Origin: Moniliophthora roreri
Lineage: Eukaryota; Basidiomycota; Agaricomycetes; Agaricales; Marasmiaceae
DNA length: 64,000 nt
Direction: 5' to 3'
Assembly (NCBI GenBank): GCA_001466705.2
Contig: LATX02000188.1
Span: 248,001-312,000 of the forward strand
The position numbers and the translations under genes were made by a program. The notes under the pieces were generated by a model. That model ran no database searches, had not been told where the DNA came from, and worked only from the letters and a program-made list of their open reading frames with translations. Positions 23,343 to 34,400 of this stretch are shown here, one piece after another. The stretch's first letter is position 1; each line of letters starts with the position of its first letter.

Positions 23343-24135
23343 TGGGAATGATACGACGCTTTGTACATCAGGTCCCTATACCCATGCTACAGTCTCTGTG
23401 AGACGCATTGCTTCCAGAAGACCTTTCGAGTTGAGGTGTTAAGGCAATTCATTTCTGCTCACCAGTCAAACAGGATGCATGGAACCTCCATTTCTGTCGT
23501 CATATAACATGGATCCGGTTCTGATACGGAGTTGGCCAAGTACATAGCACATAGCAGGAAGCTTGGGAGTAGAGGAGCTTGATGTTGCTTTGTACAAATA
23601 GCCCCGGTAGATATCCGGGGTTACCAAGGACGAATCAACAATGTTGATCTGCCTATTTCGTCAACAACGGCGTCTATTGACATCATGACATGGCAATTCG
23701 AAACATGTCCTGGAATGAATGAACCCGCAGGGAATCGGAGGACAACTGAATTGGCCGGGCACGGAGGTGTTATGAGCTTGTAGACCTGATTTCTGAATCA
23801 AGATTCAATATATATACAAGGTACAGAGAACGTACCGAGGCAGTGTTTGTAGGCTGTGCGGAGTTTCAATCTACGCGGCTACGCCTCTCGTTCAACACAT
23901 CCATAACAGGAATATAAATCGCCTATCGAACAGGAGAGCGGAGAAGCTACTGGAATATCTGCTCTCCAATCAAAGCTGCTACAGTTATATACCAACGATG
24001 TGATGACACGTCCGACAGAGGGGATATGAACGAGAAAGACGATGGAAAGGAAGGTACGAAAGATTGGGAGGCAATTGTGTTGCTTTAGAGTGTTGGCAGT
24101 AAACGGAGCCAACCATGCCCTCAACCTCCGCACTC
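23343..24135. other. Intergenic, nothing supported
   Basis: 3' side of member B (plus) and of the candidate secreted protein (minus), so a convergent spacer. No recognisable coding or RNA feature. Confidence 0.45.
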
Positions 24136-24577
24136 CTATTTCTCCGCATGACGCTGCTCGATGATGACGGCATCTCGTAATATTGGACAGGATGGACAGG
24201 AAAGACCCTGGCTCGGCAGCTTGACGAGTATGCCATATGACAACGGTTGCGAGCTAATTTTTGCCTTCTCATGTTCTCCTTGATGAACCCAACCTGCTAC
24301 AGTTGGTTAGTCTCCCCTAGTCAGACTTATACCCACCGCGGCGATGCAAGAGCATACGTTGCTGTATGACAGCAGTTGGCACCTGGCGAGGATTCAGAAT
24401 CATGTCTTGGGACTTCCCGTTCTCATTTTCCCAGAATCTACAGCCTTTGGGAGGAGTCTTGATGGAAAGCTTGGGGTGAACGAGGTATTGTCTTCCAACG
24501 CGCTCTTGCGTTGGCGTAATGGGCTGAAAAAGGGTCAATGAAGATACCGTGAAAAGGAAAAATAGAATTGACCTCAT
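24136..24577 (-). CDS. Candidate small secreted protein (2 exons)
   Basis: The first exon (24577 downwards) opens with a clear signal peptide, MRSILFFLFTVSSLTLF, then a short mature part containing PPKGCRFWENENGKSQ. Its frame reaches a GTGGGT donor after HRRG. Splicing to the AG in TGTAGCAG near 24283 gives a second open stretch, GWVHQGEHEKAKISSQPLSY and then KLPSQGLSCPSCPILRDAV, ending at TAG 24136-24138. The total is about 130 residues with at least three cysteines after signal removal. It lies inside the membrane-protein cluster on the opposite strand. No homology is recognised. The splice is a guess supported only by frame continuity. Confidence 0.4.
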
Positions 24578-25194
24578 TGTAGCTTTCCTTCCTCACTCCT
24601 GCTTCATGTTTTCTCCCTGTCCCCTTTCATATACCAGCCAGTGGTTTCACAGTGAGCGCAATAATCGCGAGAGCCGTTGGAGAACTGATGATAGCGAAAA
24701 AAGTTGCATGAATTCGGGAAAATCGTATATATGTTCAGTCACGGGAATTGAACATGGAACTGGGAAGCAAAGCTTCACATCCATCGCGAGCTTTGAACTG
24801 CAAGGCTAATCGATAATCGATATTGAGAGAGAAAAGAAAAAGATGTGGCTGTGCCATTAGGCGTCATCGCATCACCTGTTATCATCGGCCTCGCTAATTT
24901 CGCTAATCTTATCAAACCTCGCCCTCCTGACGTCCATGTCGCAGGTCGGTGCAAAAACCTGACGCCCGAGACTCAAGCTACGGAACGGTCATCTTCTCTA
25001 CGATAACTTCAGGTGCCCCCAGTTATTCTGGATTAGACACCACATCAATTGATATTGGCCCGGTTTTGGTCTCATCAAGCGACGAGAGATGAACCAGGAC
25101 CAGCATCACATAGCCATGATTCCAACATTCTATATTTCGCACAATACCCGTTCAAAAAGCCACACTGGACCCTCTTTTTGTGATGGTTCTTTCC
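24578..25194. other. Divergent intergenic region
   Basis: About 0.6 kb between the starts of the candidate secreted protein (minus) and member C (plus), so it should contain both promoters. No specific element recognised. Confidence 0.4.
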
Positions 25195-26280
25195 ATGCCA
25201 CCCTCATTTCGGTCAGCATCGAGTTTCTCAGTCAATGATTGAAGCTCATCCTAGTTTTAGGCTCCCCATACTTTTTTCCCTGTCATTCGCTCTCAAATCC
25301 TTTGCCTTTGAGTTTCAGCCTCCAAAGAACGTCACTGCTTTTTAAAACACGCCTTTCGGCTGGATCTGGAACCCGACGGATCCACCGGTCATTGGTGTCT
25401 TGCTCGGCGATCCCAATAATAATGAGGGATGCCCGTTTCTCAACGACACCAACCTTGACTTTGAAAAACTGCAGATTGTGGTCCCTCAAATCAGCCTCCA
25501 CACCGCTCGGAAACAAGGGAATGGTGATCTGCATGGGATGGATTTGGTTAAAGTCAGGAAATTCGGAGATAAACTACCAGGGTAATTGGAATTTCCTCGC
25601 TTGAGTTGAGTTTGACTTGCAGAACTTTTGGAATAGAGCGGTCAAACTCTGTGCTTATAGCTACGAAATCACTGCAGGGTGCGTTGCTTCAACATGTCTA
25701 TGAAGGCAGCCCGTCGACAGATAAATCAGGGACATACGACTCGATTTCAACATCACTTTCCAGAATAGTACGCCTCAAATCCCAGTGATACCCGGCCCCG
25801 GAGATCACGGAAACAATGGAAATCATCACAGACATGGAGAGAAGCCCAATTCCACAAGTACAACAACCCCTAGCGGTAGTGATCCTAGGTTTGTAATGAG
25901 GAATGTATAGCATCTTCCAAGGCTAACGACTATCTCTCCCCAGCGCTTCGACTAAATTATCCGGTGGCGATATCGCTGGCATTGTAGTAGGCATTGTCGG
26001 TTTCCTCGGTTTCCTTCTACTAGGACTGTATCTCGTATACCGCCGACTCCGCCACAGGAAGCGCGTAGAAGCTTTTCACAGAGAAAGGATGGTTTCACAG
26101 CAAGCACAAACTCAAACATTTCGAGTTTCTAGCCCGACAACGAACCAACTGTCCCACATCCAAAAGGGAAATCTTGGCCCGGACCCTTCGACATCGTTCC
26201 TCACGCTGCCAAAAGATAAAGAGGGATTTGGGCAGAAATCGGCAGTTGACGGCAGTTCGGCTCCAGTGCCGGAGAGTTAG
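25195..26280 (+). pseudogene. Single-pass membrane protein family, member C (one nonsense codon)
   Basis: Exons: 25195-25211 (17 nt), 25261-25581, 25637-25678, 25730-25888 and 25944-26280, all GT-AG. The joined frame would give about 291 residues but has a single TAA at 25343-25345, where neighbour D has GAA (TAF-stop-NTPFGWIW against TAFERTSFGWIW). Otherwise intact: signal peptide (LPILFSLSFALKSFA), ectodomain with GCPFLNDTNLDFEKL and VKLCAYSYEI, and a stalk with DFNITFQNST and a His/Asn/Gly run. The transmembrane helix begins GGDIAGIVVGIVGFLGFLLL, then YRRLRHRKRVEAFHRERM, with a Gln/Thr-rich tail. It is either a very recent pseudogene or the stop is a base-call error. It is the direct tandem duplicate of D, with exon 2 (321 nt) and exon 3 (42 nt) identical in length. 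Confidence 0.75.
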
Positions 26281-26527
26281 AGTTGGGGTTTATTCAAACG
26301 TGAAAGGAAGTTATTCAACAGCTAGTTTTGTTATATGTATTTCTCTATCTGACATAGAAGTATCTTGTGTGAACAGATCCTTAGCTGTCATCAGTAAAAT
26401 ACACCACAGCGAGAACATCAAACAACGGTCAGCTGCCACTAAGTCCATGACAACCACGTAATTCATGAACAGCATTAGCCTTTCCATAAAGCACCTTTCC
26501 TGACCTCGTTTTGTATCCAACCCCTTC

Positions 26528-27454
26528 ATGTTCTTCTGGTGCAGGTCAGTATCAATTTGATCCTCTGTATGCGATGATGGGCAAACTCACCGAGATTTTA
26601 GGCTCCTCGTGCTTCACATTTCACTATTTACCCTCAGATCTTTCGCTTTCGAGTTCAAGCCTGTGGAGAACATCACCGCGTTTGAAAGGACTTCATTCGG
26701 CTGGATCTGGAAGCATGACGACCCCCCATCCATCCCAATAATGCTTTGGAATACCGACGATACTGATGGATGCCCATTACTCAACGATACAAATCCTGAC
26801 TTGGGGAAACTAGTCACGGTGAACCCACAGCTCAACCTCAGCTTTGCTCAGGTACAGGAGAATGGCGACCTTCACGGCATTGATTGGGTGACAGTTGGTA
26901 GCTCCGGATCTACGCCACCGTCGTAAGTCATGCGTTTCCATCATGATTCTCCGCGTTTGCTTTTGTGCTAACATATAGAGGCAGGCGGGTCAATTTATGC
27001 GCATATAGCAACGAAACGGCCTCAAAGTAGGCTCTCAGACTCTTTAACATTTGAAGATGGTTCACTGACGTTCCAACCATGCAGAGATGGACACACCACT
27101 TTCCGCGTCACCCTGCAAAATGCAACAAGCCCTATCCTCGTGATTTTCGATGAAGATGATTACTTACGGTGGGTAATAACGGATTTATAGCATGGTTCAA
27201 GGCACCTTGACGAAATCCTCCCCAGTTCCCTATCTAAATACGATGTTCCCAGTGACTTGGCCGCACAGGCCACAGTAAACGCGCTGTCCGGACAGCAAAT
27301 CGCTGGGATCGTATTGGGCGTCCTCGCCTTCCTCATCCTTCTCTTTTTATGTGCAAGGAAACGTAAAGGCGAACAGAAATCGGTTGAACCCTCAAAGCTT
27401 GAATCTGAGCAGACTATGGGAGGTGATGCTAGTACGGGCAACAGGACAGTCTGA
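26528..27454 (+). CDS. Single-pass membrane protein family, member D (intact, 5 exons, about 230 aa)
   Basis: Exons: 26528-26544 (17 nt), 26602-26922, 26985-27026, 27085-27168 and 27226-27454. A second possible acceptor at 26979 would add two codons to exon 3. The signal peptide is MFFWC + RLLVLHISLFTLRSFA. The ectodomain has WIWKHDDPPSIPIMLW, DGCPLLNDTNPD and RVNLCAYSNET, then FRVTLQNATSPILVIFDED. The stalk is very short. The transmembrane helix is QQIAGIVLGVLAFLILLFLC, followed by ARKRKGEQK and a short acidic tail (about 30 residues). C and D form a subgroup distinct from A, B and E, with a Cys-containing CPxLNDTN motif. The 3' end faces member E across 211 bp. Confidence 0.8.
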
Positions 27455-27665
27455 GCGCACGTGGACACCTAACGGACAATATCGATACAGCCTAATTTCC
27501 ATCTATTTCCATACACACAAACTCATTGTCCTTTGACTTGTTTGGACTGTACAAGTACGTCAAATTGTATCAATAAAGTGGACGCGTAATTTGAGAAAGA
27601 TTTAAAAAGTAGTCCTTGATGCGTCTTGTAGACTCTGGAAGGTCTATGAGTAGGGTGTAGAGATT

Positions 27666-28571
27666 CTACTTGAACTTGGGACTATGCGAAACTTTGCTGT
27701 AGAATTTCTCTCTTGCCACAGTCATCCAAGGGAAGATGAGGCGCCCCGCGAAGAAGAACAATATGAAAGCTGCCACAGCAATCAAAAACAGGACACCTCC
27801 AACAATTGCTGCAGCCAATACACCGGCAGAGGTCCCTGAATTCGAATCCTTCTCGGGTCTGTTGCCGAGCTCGCGCATTAGCCAGAGTGAAGACATGACT
27901 TTGACAAAGAGCTTACTGTCCGGCTGTCGAAGCACCGCCAGGTGAACCTGAGGGTGTTGCCGTGGAAGGAGGTGACATTACGATCGCTGTAGTCGTATCC
28001 GTAACGTTGAAAACGTTTGAATTCGCAATGGAACGAAAGTTGAGGGTCCTGAAAAGCGTCTGAGCATCGGTACTACCGTTGCAGAGCAAGGGAATTTACC
28101 CGTTGGCTGGAGTAAGATCCTCATACGCGCAGAGGATATACTGCCTTGTATCAGAGACGGGTGAGCTAGCGGCCGATAAAATGATTAATGCCTAAACTTA
28201 CCCAGTACTATTCGCTTTGAAAGAAAAGTTTCCAGACCTCCTTCCATTGACTTCTCTCACCCCGTCAATAAAGTGCCTTATTCCTTTCGAGGCTTCCGGA
28301 TATGCCCGTCCAAAGGTGCAAACATCTGATATGTTGTTCACGAAAAGGTTGACCACAACATTCGTCGGGTCTCCTCTAGACCATATCCAGTGAACAGGAA
28401 TGTTATCAGGAGTGTTGACACCGGTAATGACGGGGCCAGTAATATTGAAGGCAGAAGTGTAAAACGCGCAAAGAAATACGCAGATGGAGAACAAGTTTCT
28501 GCAAGGTTGCGTAATTAGCTCAATGGTGTTCGTCGCAAAACCTTTCGTACTCACAGAACAGAACGAACCAT
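27666..28571 (-). CDS. Single-pass membrane protein family, member E (intact, 5 exons, about 227 aa)
   Basis: Minus-strand exons: 28571-28555 (17 nt), 28498-28202, 28144-28100, 28048-27917 and 27858-27666, all GT-AG with an open joined frame. The product has a signal peptide (MVRSVL + NLFSICVFLCAFYTSA) and an ectodomain with FNITGPVITGVNTPDN, WIWSRGDPTNVVVNLF, DVCTFGRAYPEASKGI and GQYILCAYEDLTPANG. The stalk has FRSIANSNVFNVTD and a Ser/Thr/Pro/Gly run. The transmembrane helix is AGVLAAAIVGGVLFLIAVAA, continuing through FILFFFAG. The tail is short and basic (FYSKVSHSPKFK) and lacks the long tail of A and B. The ectodomain is closest to A, and exon 3 is 45 nt in both. Confidence 0.83.
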
Positions 28572-29378
28572 ACCAACACCGCAGCGCCGCAGTAATATAC
28601 ACAGGAAAAAAGAAGTCAAAGGAAAAGAGAGGAATGGGCATTGCAACACTCCCTGAAGCGGTGTCAATTGCAAATGTCCGCGGAATCCTGAAAATAAGAC
28701 AAGCCATTTCATTTACGCGGCTACTGCGCGCGCACGGGGCTGCGGAAGCTAAGCTTTCGAAATTGTGTTTTGAACCTAACCTTGACCTATTCTCAAAAGC
28801 TCACACTCCAATTGAACCCCTAACTTACAGTTTTTGATTCAGATTCTTTTATCCATGGATACTTGATACGTTCGAGCACAGTAAACTCCAGAGAGATCCG
28901 GTGAATGAGCATGAAAAGAATGAAGTGAGTTTACAAATCGGTAGGATCTGACAGAATTTCACATGACATTGAATACATCGACAGCGGAATTGAAGAAACA
29001 GTACAAGATCTTTATGTAGGTGACTAGGAATCAATGAATAATAGGTTTATCGTAGCTAGTATTCAGTAAAACATAAAAGAAGGCAAGTAAGCCGACCCAC
29101 GAGATAGCAGATGACTCGTGCTCTCCTGTCTCTTCCATGAATGTGGGCTGTGCAACACAACCGGAGCGGAGATCCAACACCCATGCGGATGTAGTCCATC
29201 AAACTCGGCCTAGAACACCGACGTCGGAAGGGAGAATAGAAAACCCGGCAGCCTAGAACTTGAAAGCATAAAGTCAGCCTGCATCATGAACAAGGCGTTC
29301 CGCATTCAGGGTATAGTTAATTGGAAGCGTGGAAATTAGTAAAGGACTAGCTTGAGGAAAAGGGGCTTCTACATACGC
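28572..29378. other. Divergent intergenic region between members E and G
   Basis: About 0.8 kb head-to-head spacer, expected to carry both promoters. An open frame at 28484-28837 on the plus strand is an antisense shadow of E plus its upstream region. No other feature was recognised. Confidence 0.4.
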
Positions 29379-30157
29379 ATGACAACATCCTATCTGTGAG
29401 CAACCATCTACGTCGGTACTGCAATTAGCTGCGTGTTATACACTTTGCTCACTCCGCAAACGCCTTCAATACCACCTGCTTCAGACTTTCAGCATGTGTG
29501 ACACTGAGGTCGGGGCTCGGTACCGTGGGGACTGAACGGGTTATGGTGCCCGATGGGACTCTTTCCTGTCATTCGGTCGTTGAGGCTTGGGTCTTCTACA
29601 TTAAAGCTGACTTCACTATCTCAATGACATCCGCAGACAAGGAAATACGCCGACAGATGTCAGACTGATAGCTTCCTCCGCAAATATCACTGTCAGTCTG
29701 GTTCAACCAACGGTTATCTTCACGACGAACATAATTATCGGACCGACGAGCTCAGGCCAGGGTATTTCAGCCACAACGAGTGCTACAGAGACTAGGTATG
29801 TACCTGTTCATTCACTCACCCCGTGTTTCACTCAATCTTGTCCATATCACAACTGCTTCTATCACTCAATCAACATCAACTACCCTTTTGGATAACCTTC
29901 CAACTAGATCCGTACCTTCCCGAGGAATAATCGCGGGTGCAGTACTGGGTGGAATCGCGATTACTTCCTTCTCTGTGGTCGGATTCTTCATATACCGTCG
30001 AAGGAGTAAACAAAGCCAGCGCCAATCGCTTCCGTCGGGGTCGGCTGTTTTCCCATATCTGTACAATAACAGTACTCCAACCATCACGGAGCGGAAAGCT
30101 AGTCATCGAAATGACACTGTAGAGGAGGATTCCCAGGACCCCCCGGCGGGTGCATGA
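29379..30157 (+). pseudogene. Single-pass membrane protein family, member G (ectodomain degenerate, tail cut short)
   Basis: Exon 1 at 29379-29395 is 17 nt with a GTGAGC donor, and the next exon (from 29429) starts a signal-like CVLYTLLTP, but that frame stops at about 29500 (FQHV-stop). An exon from 29657 to 29795 reads RLIASSANITVSLVQP and a Ser/Thr/Gly stalk, ending at GTATGT. The last exon (29908-30157) carries RGIIAGAVLGGIAITSFSVV, YRRRSKQSQRQ and FPYLYNNSTPTITERK, close to member F. The LCAY exon was not found. The stop lies 20 bp before the copia LTR at 30178, and the PPRY tail seen in F and H is missing, so the insertion may have removed it. Confidence 0.55.
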
Positions 30158-30177
30158 CAATTGCACCGTGAAATATA

Positions 30178-30694
30178 TGTTGAAGCACAGTACCTGTACT
30201 ATACTAAACTAGGTACATTAGGAACACTAGTTATTGTATTACTTGCGTATGTGATCAACTACGGAACTTACAAAGTACGTTCCTGAGCTTCTCCGGAGCT
30301 TGCACTACAGTCATAGGAGTGCTCCCTCGTCCAGTAGGAGTATTGTAGCCTCATGCACAATACAGTAGAACACATGTAGAATTCATGTATAGTTCCTTCC
30401 GCTGTCAGAGGATTGTATTGTGTCTCTCCAAGACACATTATTCTTGGATACTTCGTCTCACAAGTATTCAGTAGCTTACATCCATAGCTTACTAGGTTTC
30501 TCCGTTTATCTACGGAACTTATCCTTTAGAGTAGTATAAAAGCAAGCATGTATGTAGCTACATTCCTCAGTTCAATTTACATTGACTACTCTGCACATCG
30601 NCACCTCTACAACCCTCAAGGTTATAACAAGCTCTCGTACAAATGTGAGTTGAGCACACTCCACTGCGCTTTACGTCTCCGTTCTGTCTCAACA
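30178..30694 (+). repeat. Copia LTR 1 (5' LTR)
   Basis: 517 bp, starting TGTTGAAGCAC and ending TCTCAACA, with an N at 30601. It contains TATAAAAG at 30535-30542, a likely TATA box. The related LTRs are at 42717, 43025, 48973 and 59472. The five bases before it (ATATA) are not found after any of the 3' LTRs in the window, so its true partner LTR is uncertain. Confidence 0.85.
30535..30542 (+). promoter_or_regulatory. TATA box of the copia LTR
   Basis: TATAAAAG about 150 bp before the LTR end, conserved in the other LTR copies (for example at 43373 and 49331). It fits the U3/R promoter position of an LTR element. Confidence 0.55.
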
Positions 30695-30706
30695 GGTTAT
30701 GGGCCC
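30695..30706 (+). promoter_or_regulatory. Copia primer-binding site
   Basis: GGTTATGGGCCC starts immediately after the LTR. It matches the primer-binding site that Drosophila copia uses with an internal fragment of initiator tRNA-Met (anticodon-arm region) instead of a tRNA 3' end. The same sequence follows the LTR at 43531. Confidence 0.65.
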
Positions 30707-31473
30707 CGCATCGACAACTGTGTTAATGGACACTCATTCTCATTGGTCAATGTTGAATGGGACCATTACTCTTGTCAAGCGCTCGTAACCCGAGATCTTG
30801 CAAGAGGTACCTGTGTAGTCGACGCCTTAACTGGCATTAGACCACAATCACAGGTTCTAGATGGTCTTTGATTTACTTGGAGGGATGGTCAAGTTTTTCT
30901 TGCTTTATTAGTAGACTTTAAGCCCAGTAAAGCGGCTTCTAACGTATATACAAAATTCATTCCCCTGTATTCGGAATTACCCGGATTACAGGCAGAACCA
31001 ACTGTTGGCCTTATTTCCTTAACTGGAACATGGGTTAGCTCATTCAGCAATAAACCGGTAGTCATCCCGGTGAGCTGGAGGGTCACACAACTGGGTTCTG
31101 GCACCTAGATAGAACGGCCTTGTGCTAAAGCCTTCATCTATGGAAGGGGTCGTTTATATAATTACATATCATTTTCGTAAATAGTCCCCCTGATTGCCTA
31201 TAAGTCCCTTAAACGTCTTCTTAAGGATTTGATGGATCTGGCGGATCAGGATCCTTAAAATCAAACCTTATTTAGACTTTCATTTGCAATCAGATTTTGT
31301 AAATACCGTTTACAGCTACGTCAGTCCGGGTGATGAGACTGGATGACATGAAGGAAACACCGTTGACCAAACGTATGAGGATTCATTAGCATTCTTGTCG
31401 ATAAAGGCTCCATACACCTAAAAGTCATACCAGCACTTACGCCCTCCTTTCCTATAGCCTTTTATCGATAACA
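30707..31473 (+). other. Copia 5' untranslated leader
   Basis: About 770 bp between the primer-binding site and the gag start. Repeated nearly unchanged at 43532-43844 (partial) and 50817-51374 (two overlapping pieces). It contains GGATTTGATGGATCTGGCGG and a GGATCAGGATCC direct repeat near 31225-31260. No supported gene. Confidence 0.6.
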
Positions 31474-34400
31474 ATGTCTAACTCCAATCAATCTCGTATC
31501 CCCCAAGTCTCTCTTGTCGATCCAACAACTGTCCAAATTCGAAACTCGGACGATGGTGTCGGCATTCCAGTTTACAGTTACCATCCTTTGGAACTACTTG
31601 AACCAGTTCAAGTTTTTGATACTTCTGTTGGCAATACATTGGGATTATCAGTAGTTCCAATCTTTAATGGTGACGACTTCAGAGAATGGAAGCGTAAAGT
31701 CTTGGCATATCTCAATTTGGCTAAAGCGGCTTATGCTCTTACCAATACAATGCCTGTGACTACTGGCACTGGAGATACTGCCGTCGCTCCTGACATGGAA
31801 GTTGTCAAAGAATGGAAAACCTCCAACACCCAAGCTCTTGGCCTTTTTCAGCTTAAATTGAGTCCTACTTTGCAGTGGATTATCAAAGATACTGCTAAAG
31901 AAACATGGGATGCTTTGAAAGCTGAATATGATGTACCAAGCCTTCCGGAAATATTTACCTTTTTCCAAGGCCTCGTCATGGCACGCACTGCCGAAGGTCA
32001 AAATCCCGATCATAGTGCCAATCTCATCAGACAATGTGTTGCAAAATTGTCTGAGAATGATTTCCCCGTTCCCTCCAATTTCCAGGCAATGTTCCTTCTT
32101 AACTCTCTTCCCAAGTCATATGAAACAGTTAAGACCCAGATGTCCGTCTCCAACAAAGAGAAGGATCTTACCTTCGACAATATCCTCCCCTTCATAAAAC
32201 AAGAATATAATAGGCGACACATGGATGGGGTTGCTGCTTACGCCACTCGGATCTCTGGTGTCCAACGATACACCGGACAAAGCCCGAACTGGAATGGACA
32301 GAAGAAGTTCCGTCCTCGCAATCCTAATCCAAATTCTGGTAAACCAAATAATCAAAACCAGAACTCTGGGAATAAAGGGAACAAAGGCAAACAGCCTGTG
32401 CAACCCCAACAAAACCAACAAAAATCTGATGGGAAGAAGAACAACAAGAAGAAGTCGAACAAGAAAGGAAAAGGGAAAAAGCCTAATGGAGCAATCTCAG
32501 TCATGATGGCTGAGATCACAGATTTGCCTCAAAAGGAAGAACCGCAACCTTCTAGAGAGGAAAAACCTTCCGACGATGGCAAAGTTCCGACTAAATGCGT
32601 CAACCATTTTTGCACTAGTCCAGACAAGACTGTCTATGGTATCTTCACAACTGGACGAAATCGCAAAACTTGGTATGTCTGCAAGCAATGCTACAATATG
32701 CATTCCCATTCCTTCGCTAGGCAGAAAATTCTCCAAAAAGCAGCACTAGTACGCCTTCCCATTGACGAGACGGCATATGCTTTCCTACGTGGAGATTTTC
32801 AACTTAGCAAAACTTTCACTGTCCTTAAGGTGGATAAAATTCCTCCTAAGACTTCTCCAAATACAAAGGAGGAGATCAATATCGGAGATATTTTTCCATC
32901 AGAATCATTCGAGCATATTTTCGGTGATCTTCCATCAAGGCAGAAAATTCTCCAAAAAGCAGCACTAGTACACCTTCCCATCAACGAGACGGCATATGCT
33001 TTCCTCCGAGGAGACTTTCAGCTTAGCAAAACTTTCACTGTCCTTAAGGTGGACAAAATTCCTCGTAAGACTCCTCCAAATACAAAGGAGGAGATCAACA
33101 TTGGAGATATTTTTCCGTCAGAATCATTTGAACATATTTTCAGTAATCTTCCATCCGGAAAACATCTTATGACGCACAAGTACCCTAACCAGGTACGAGA
33201 TGTTATTCCAACCGAAACTTCGGAGTCAACTGTTTCTCGAAATCCTATTAATACATTCGAGAACAAACANCCACAACCTCCCAGAGAGGAAAAACCTTCC
33301 GATGATGGCAAAGTTCCGACTAAATGCGTCAACCATTTTTGCACTAGTCCAGATAAGACCGTCTATGGTATCTTTACTACTGGACGAAATCGCAAAACAT
33401 GGTATGTCTGCAAACAATGCTACAATATGCATTCCCATTCCTTTGCCAGGCAGAAAATTCTCCAAAAAGCAGCACTAGTATGCCTTCCCATCGATGAGAC
33501 GGCATACGCTTTTCTCCGTGGAGATTTTCAACTTAGCAAAACTTTCACCGTCCTTAAGGTGGATAAAATTCCTCCTAAGACTCCTCCTAATACAAAGGAG
33601 GAGATTAATATTGGAGATATTTTTCCATCAGAATCATTCGAGCACATTTCCAGTGATCTTCCATCAGGAAAACATCTAATGAGGCACAAGTACCCTAACC
33701 AGGTACGAGATGTTATTCCAACCGAAACTTCGGAGTCAACTGTTTCTCGAAATCCTATTAATACATTTGAGAACAAACAACCTCACAAATCGGACCATGG
33801 TCGTGCCATGAGGAGATGGTCGCGACACATGGAAGCCAAAATCCAGGCCCGGATTCCGAAAGCTCAATATGATCCAACAATGATCCCAATGCCTGAGAAT
33901 GTCAAATTCCACATCGAGCTTCTAAACAAAAATCCATCTATTGATTCAACACTTTTTGCATCACATCGATTTGCAAAAATTATACTTGATTTAATAGAAA
34001 CCAAAAAGGATTATATTCGAGGTAGAGCTCAACAACTCGGACATGATTACAAGAAGCAACCCGCCATTGTTGACTTCTTGGATGCATTAGACGTATATGC
34101 AAGATACTCCCAATCGACTTCCTTCGCCCCTCATTCCACTCCAATTTCTTTTTGCTCAGAAGCCTGTCATAAATGTACTTGGCGAGATGAACGCCATACA
34201 GAATTTTGTGGCATGGGACTCTGGAAAAGGGCTGATCATGATGACACTGGTGACAGGTACTGGATCTTCTTCACACTGATCAGAAACACGCTGTTCCAAC
34301 TCCGTGATCCGATCAAACCACTCGTCGAGATCCTAAACTGTGTGGTGACGAAAGAGCATAACCTCTATATGCGGAATTATGCCAAAATGGAATTCCATCG

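Noticed and set aside
30548..30871. A 90-codon plus-strand frame crossing the copia LTR end and leader, also seen at 43436-43708
   Set aside because: It spans the LTR/primer-site junction, has no domain, and its two copies differ as the DNA does, so it is conserved only because the element is. Not a likely protein.
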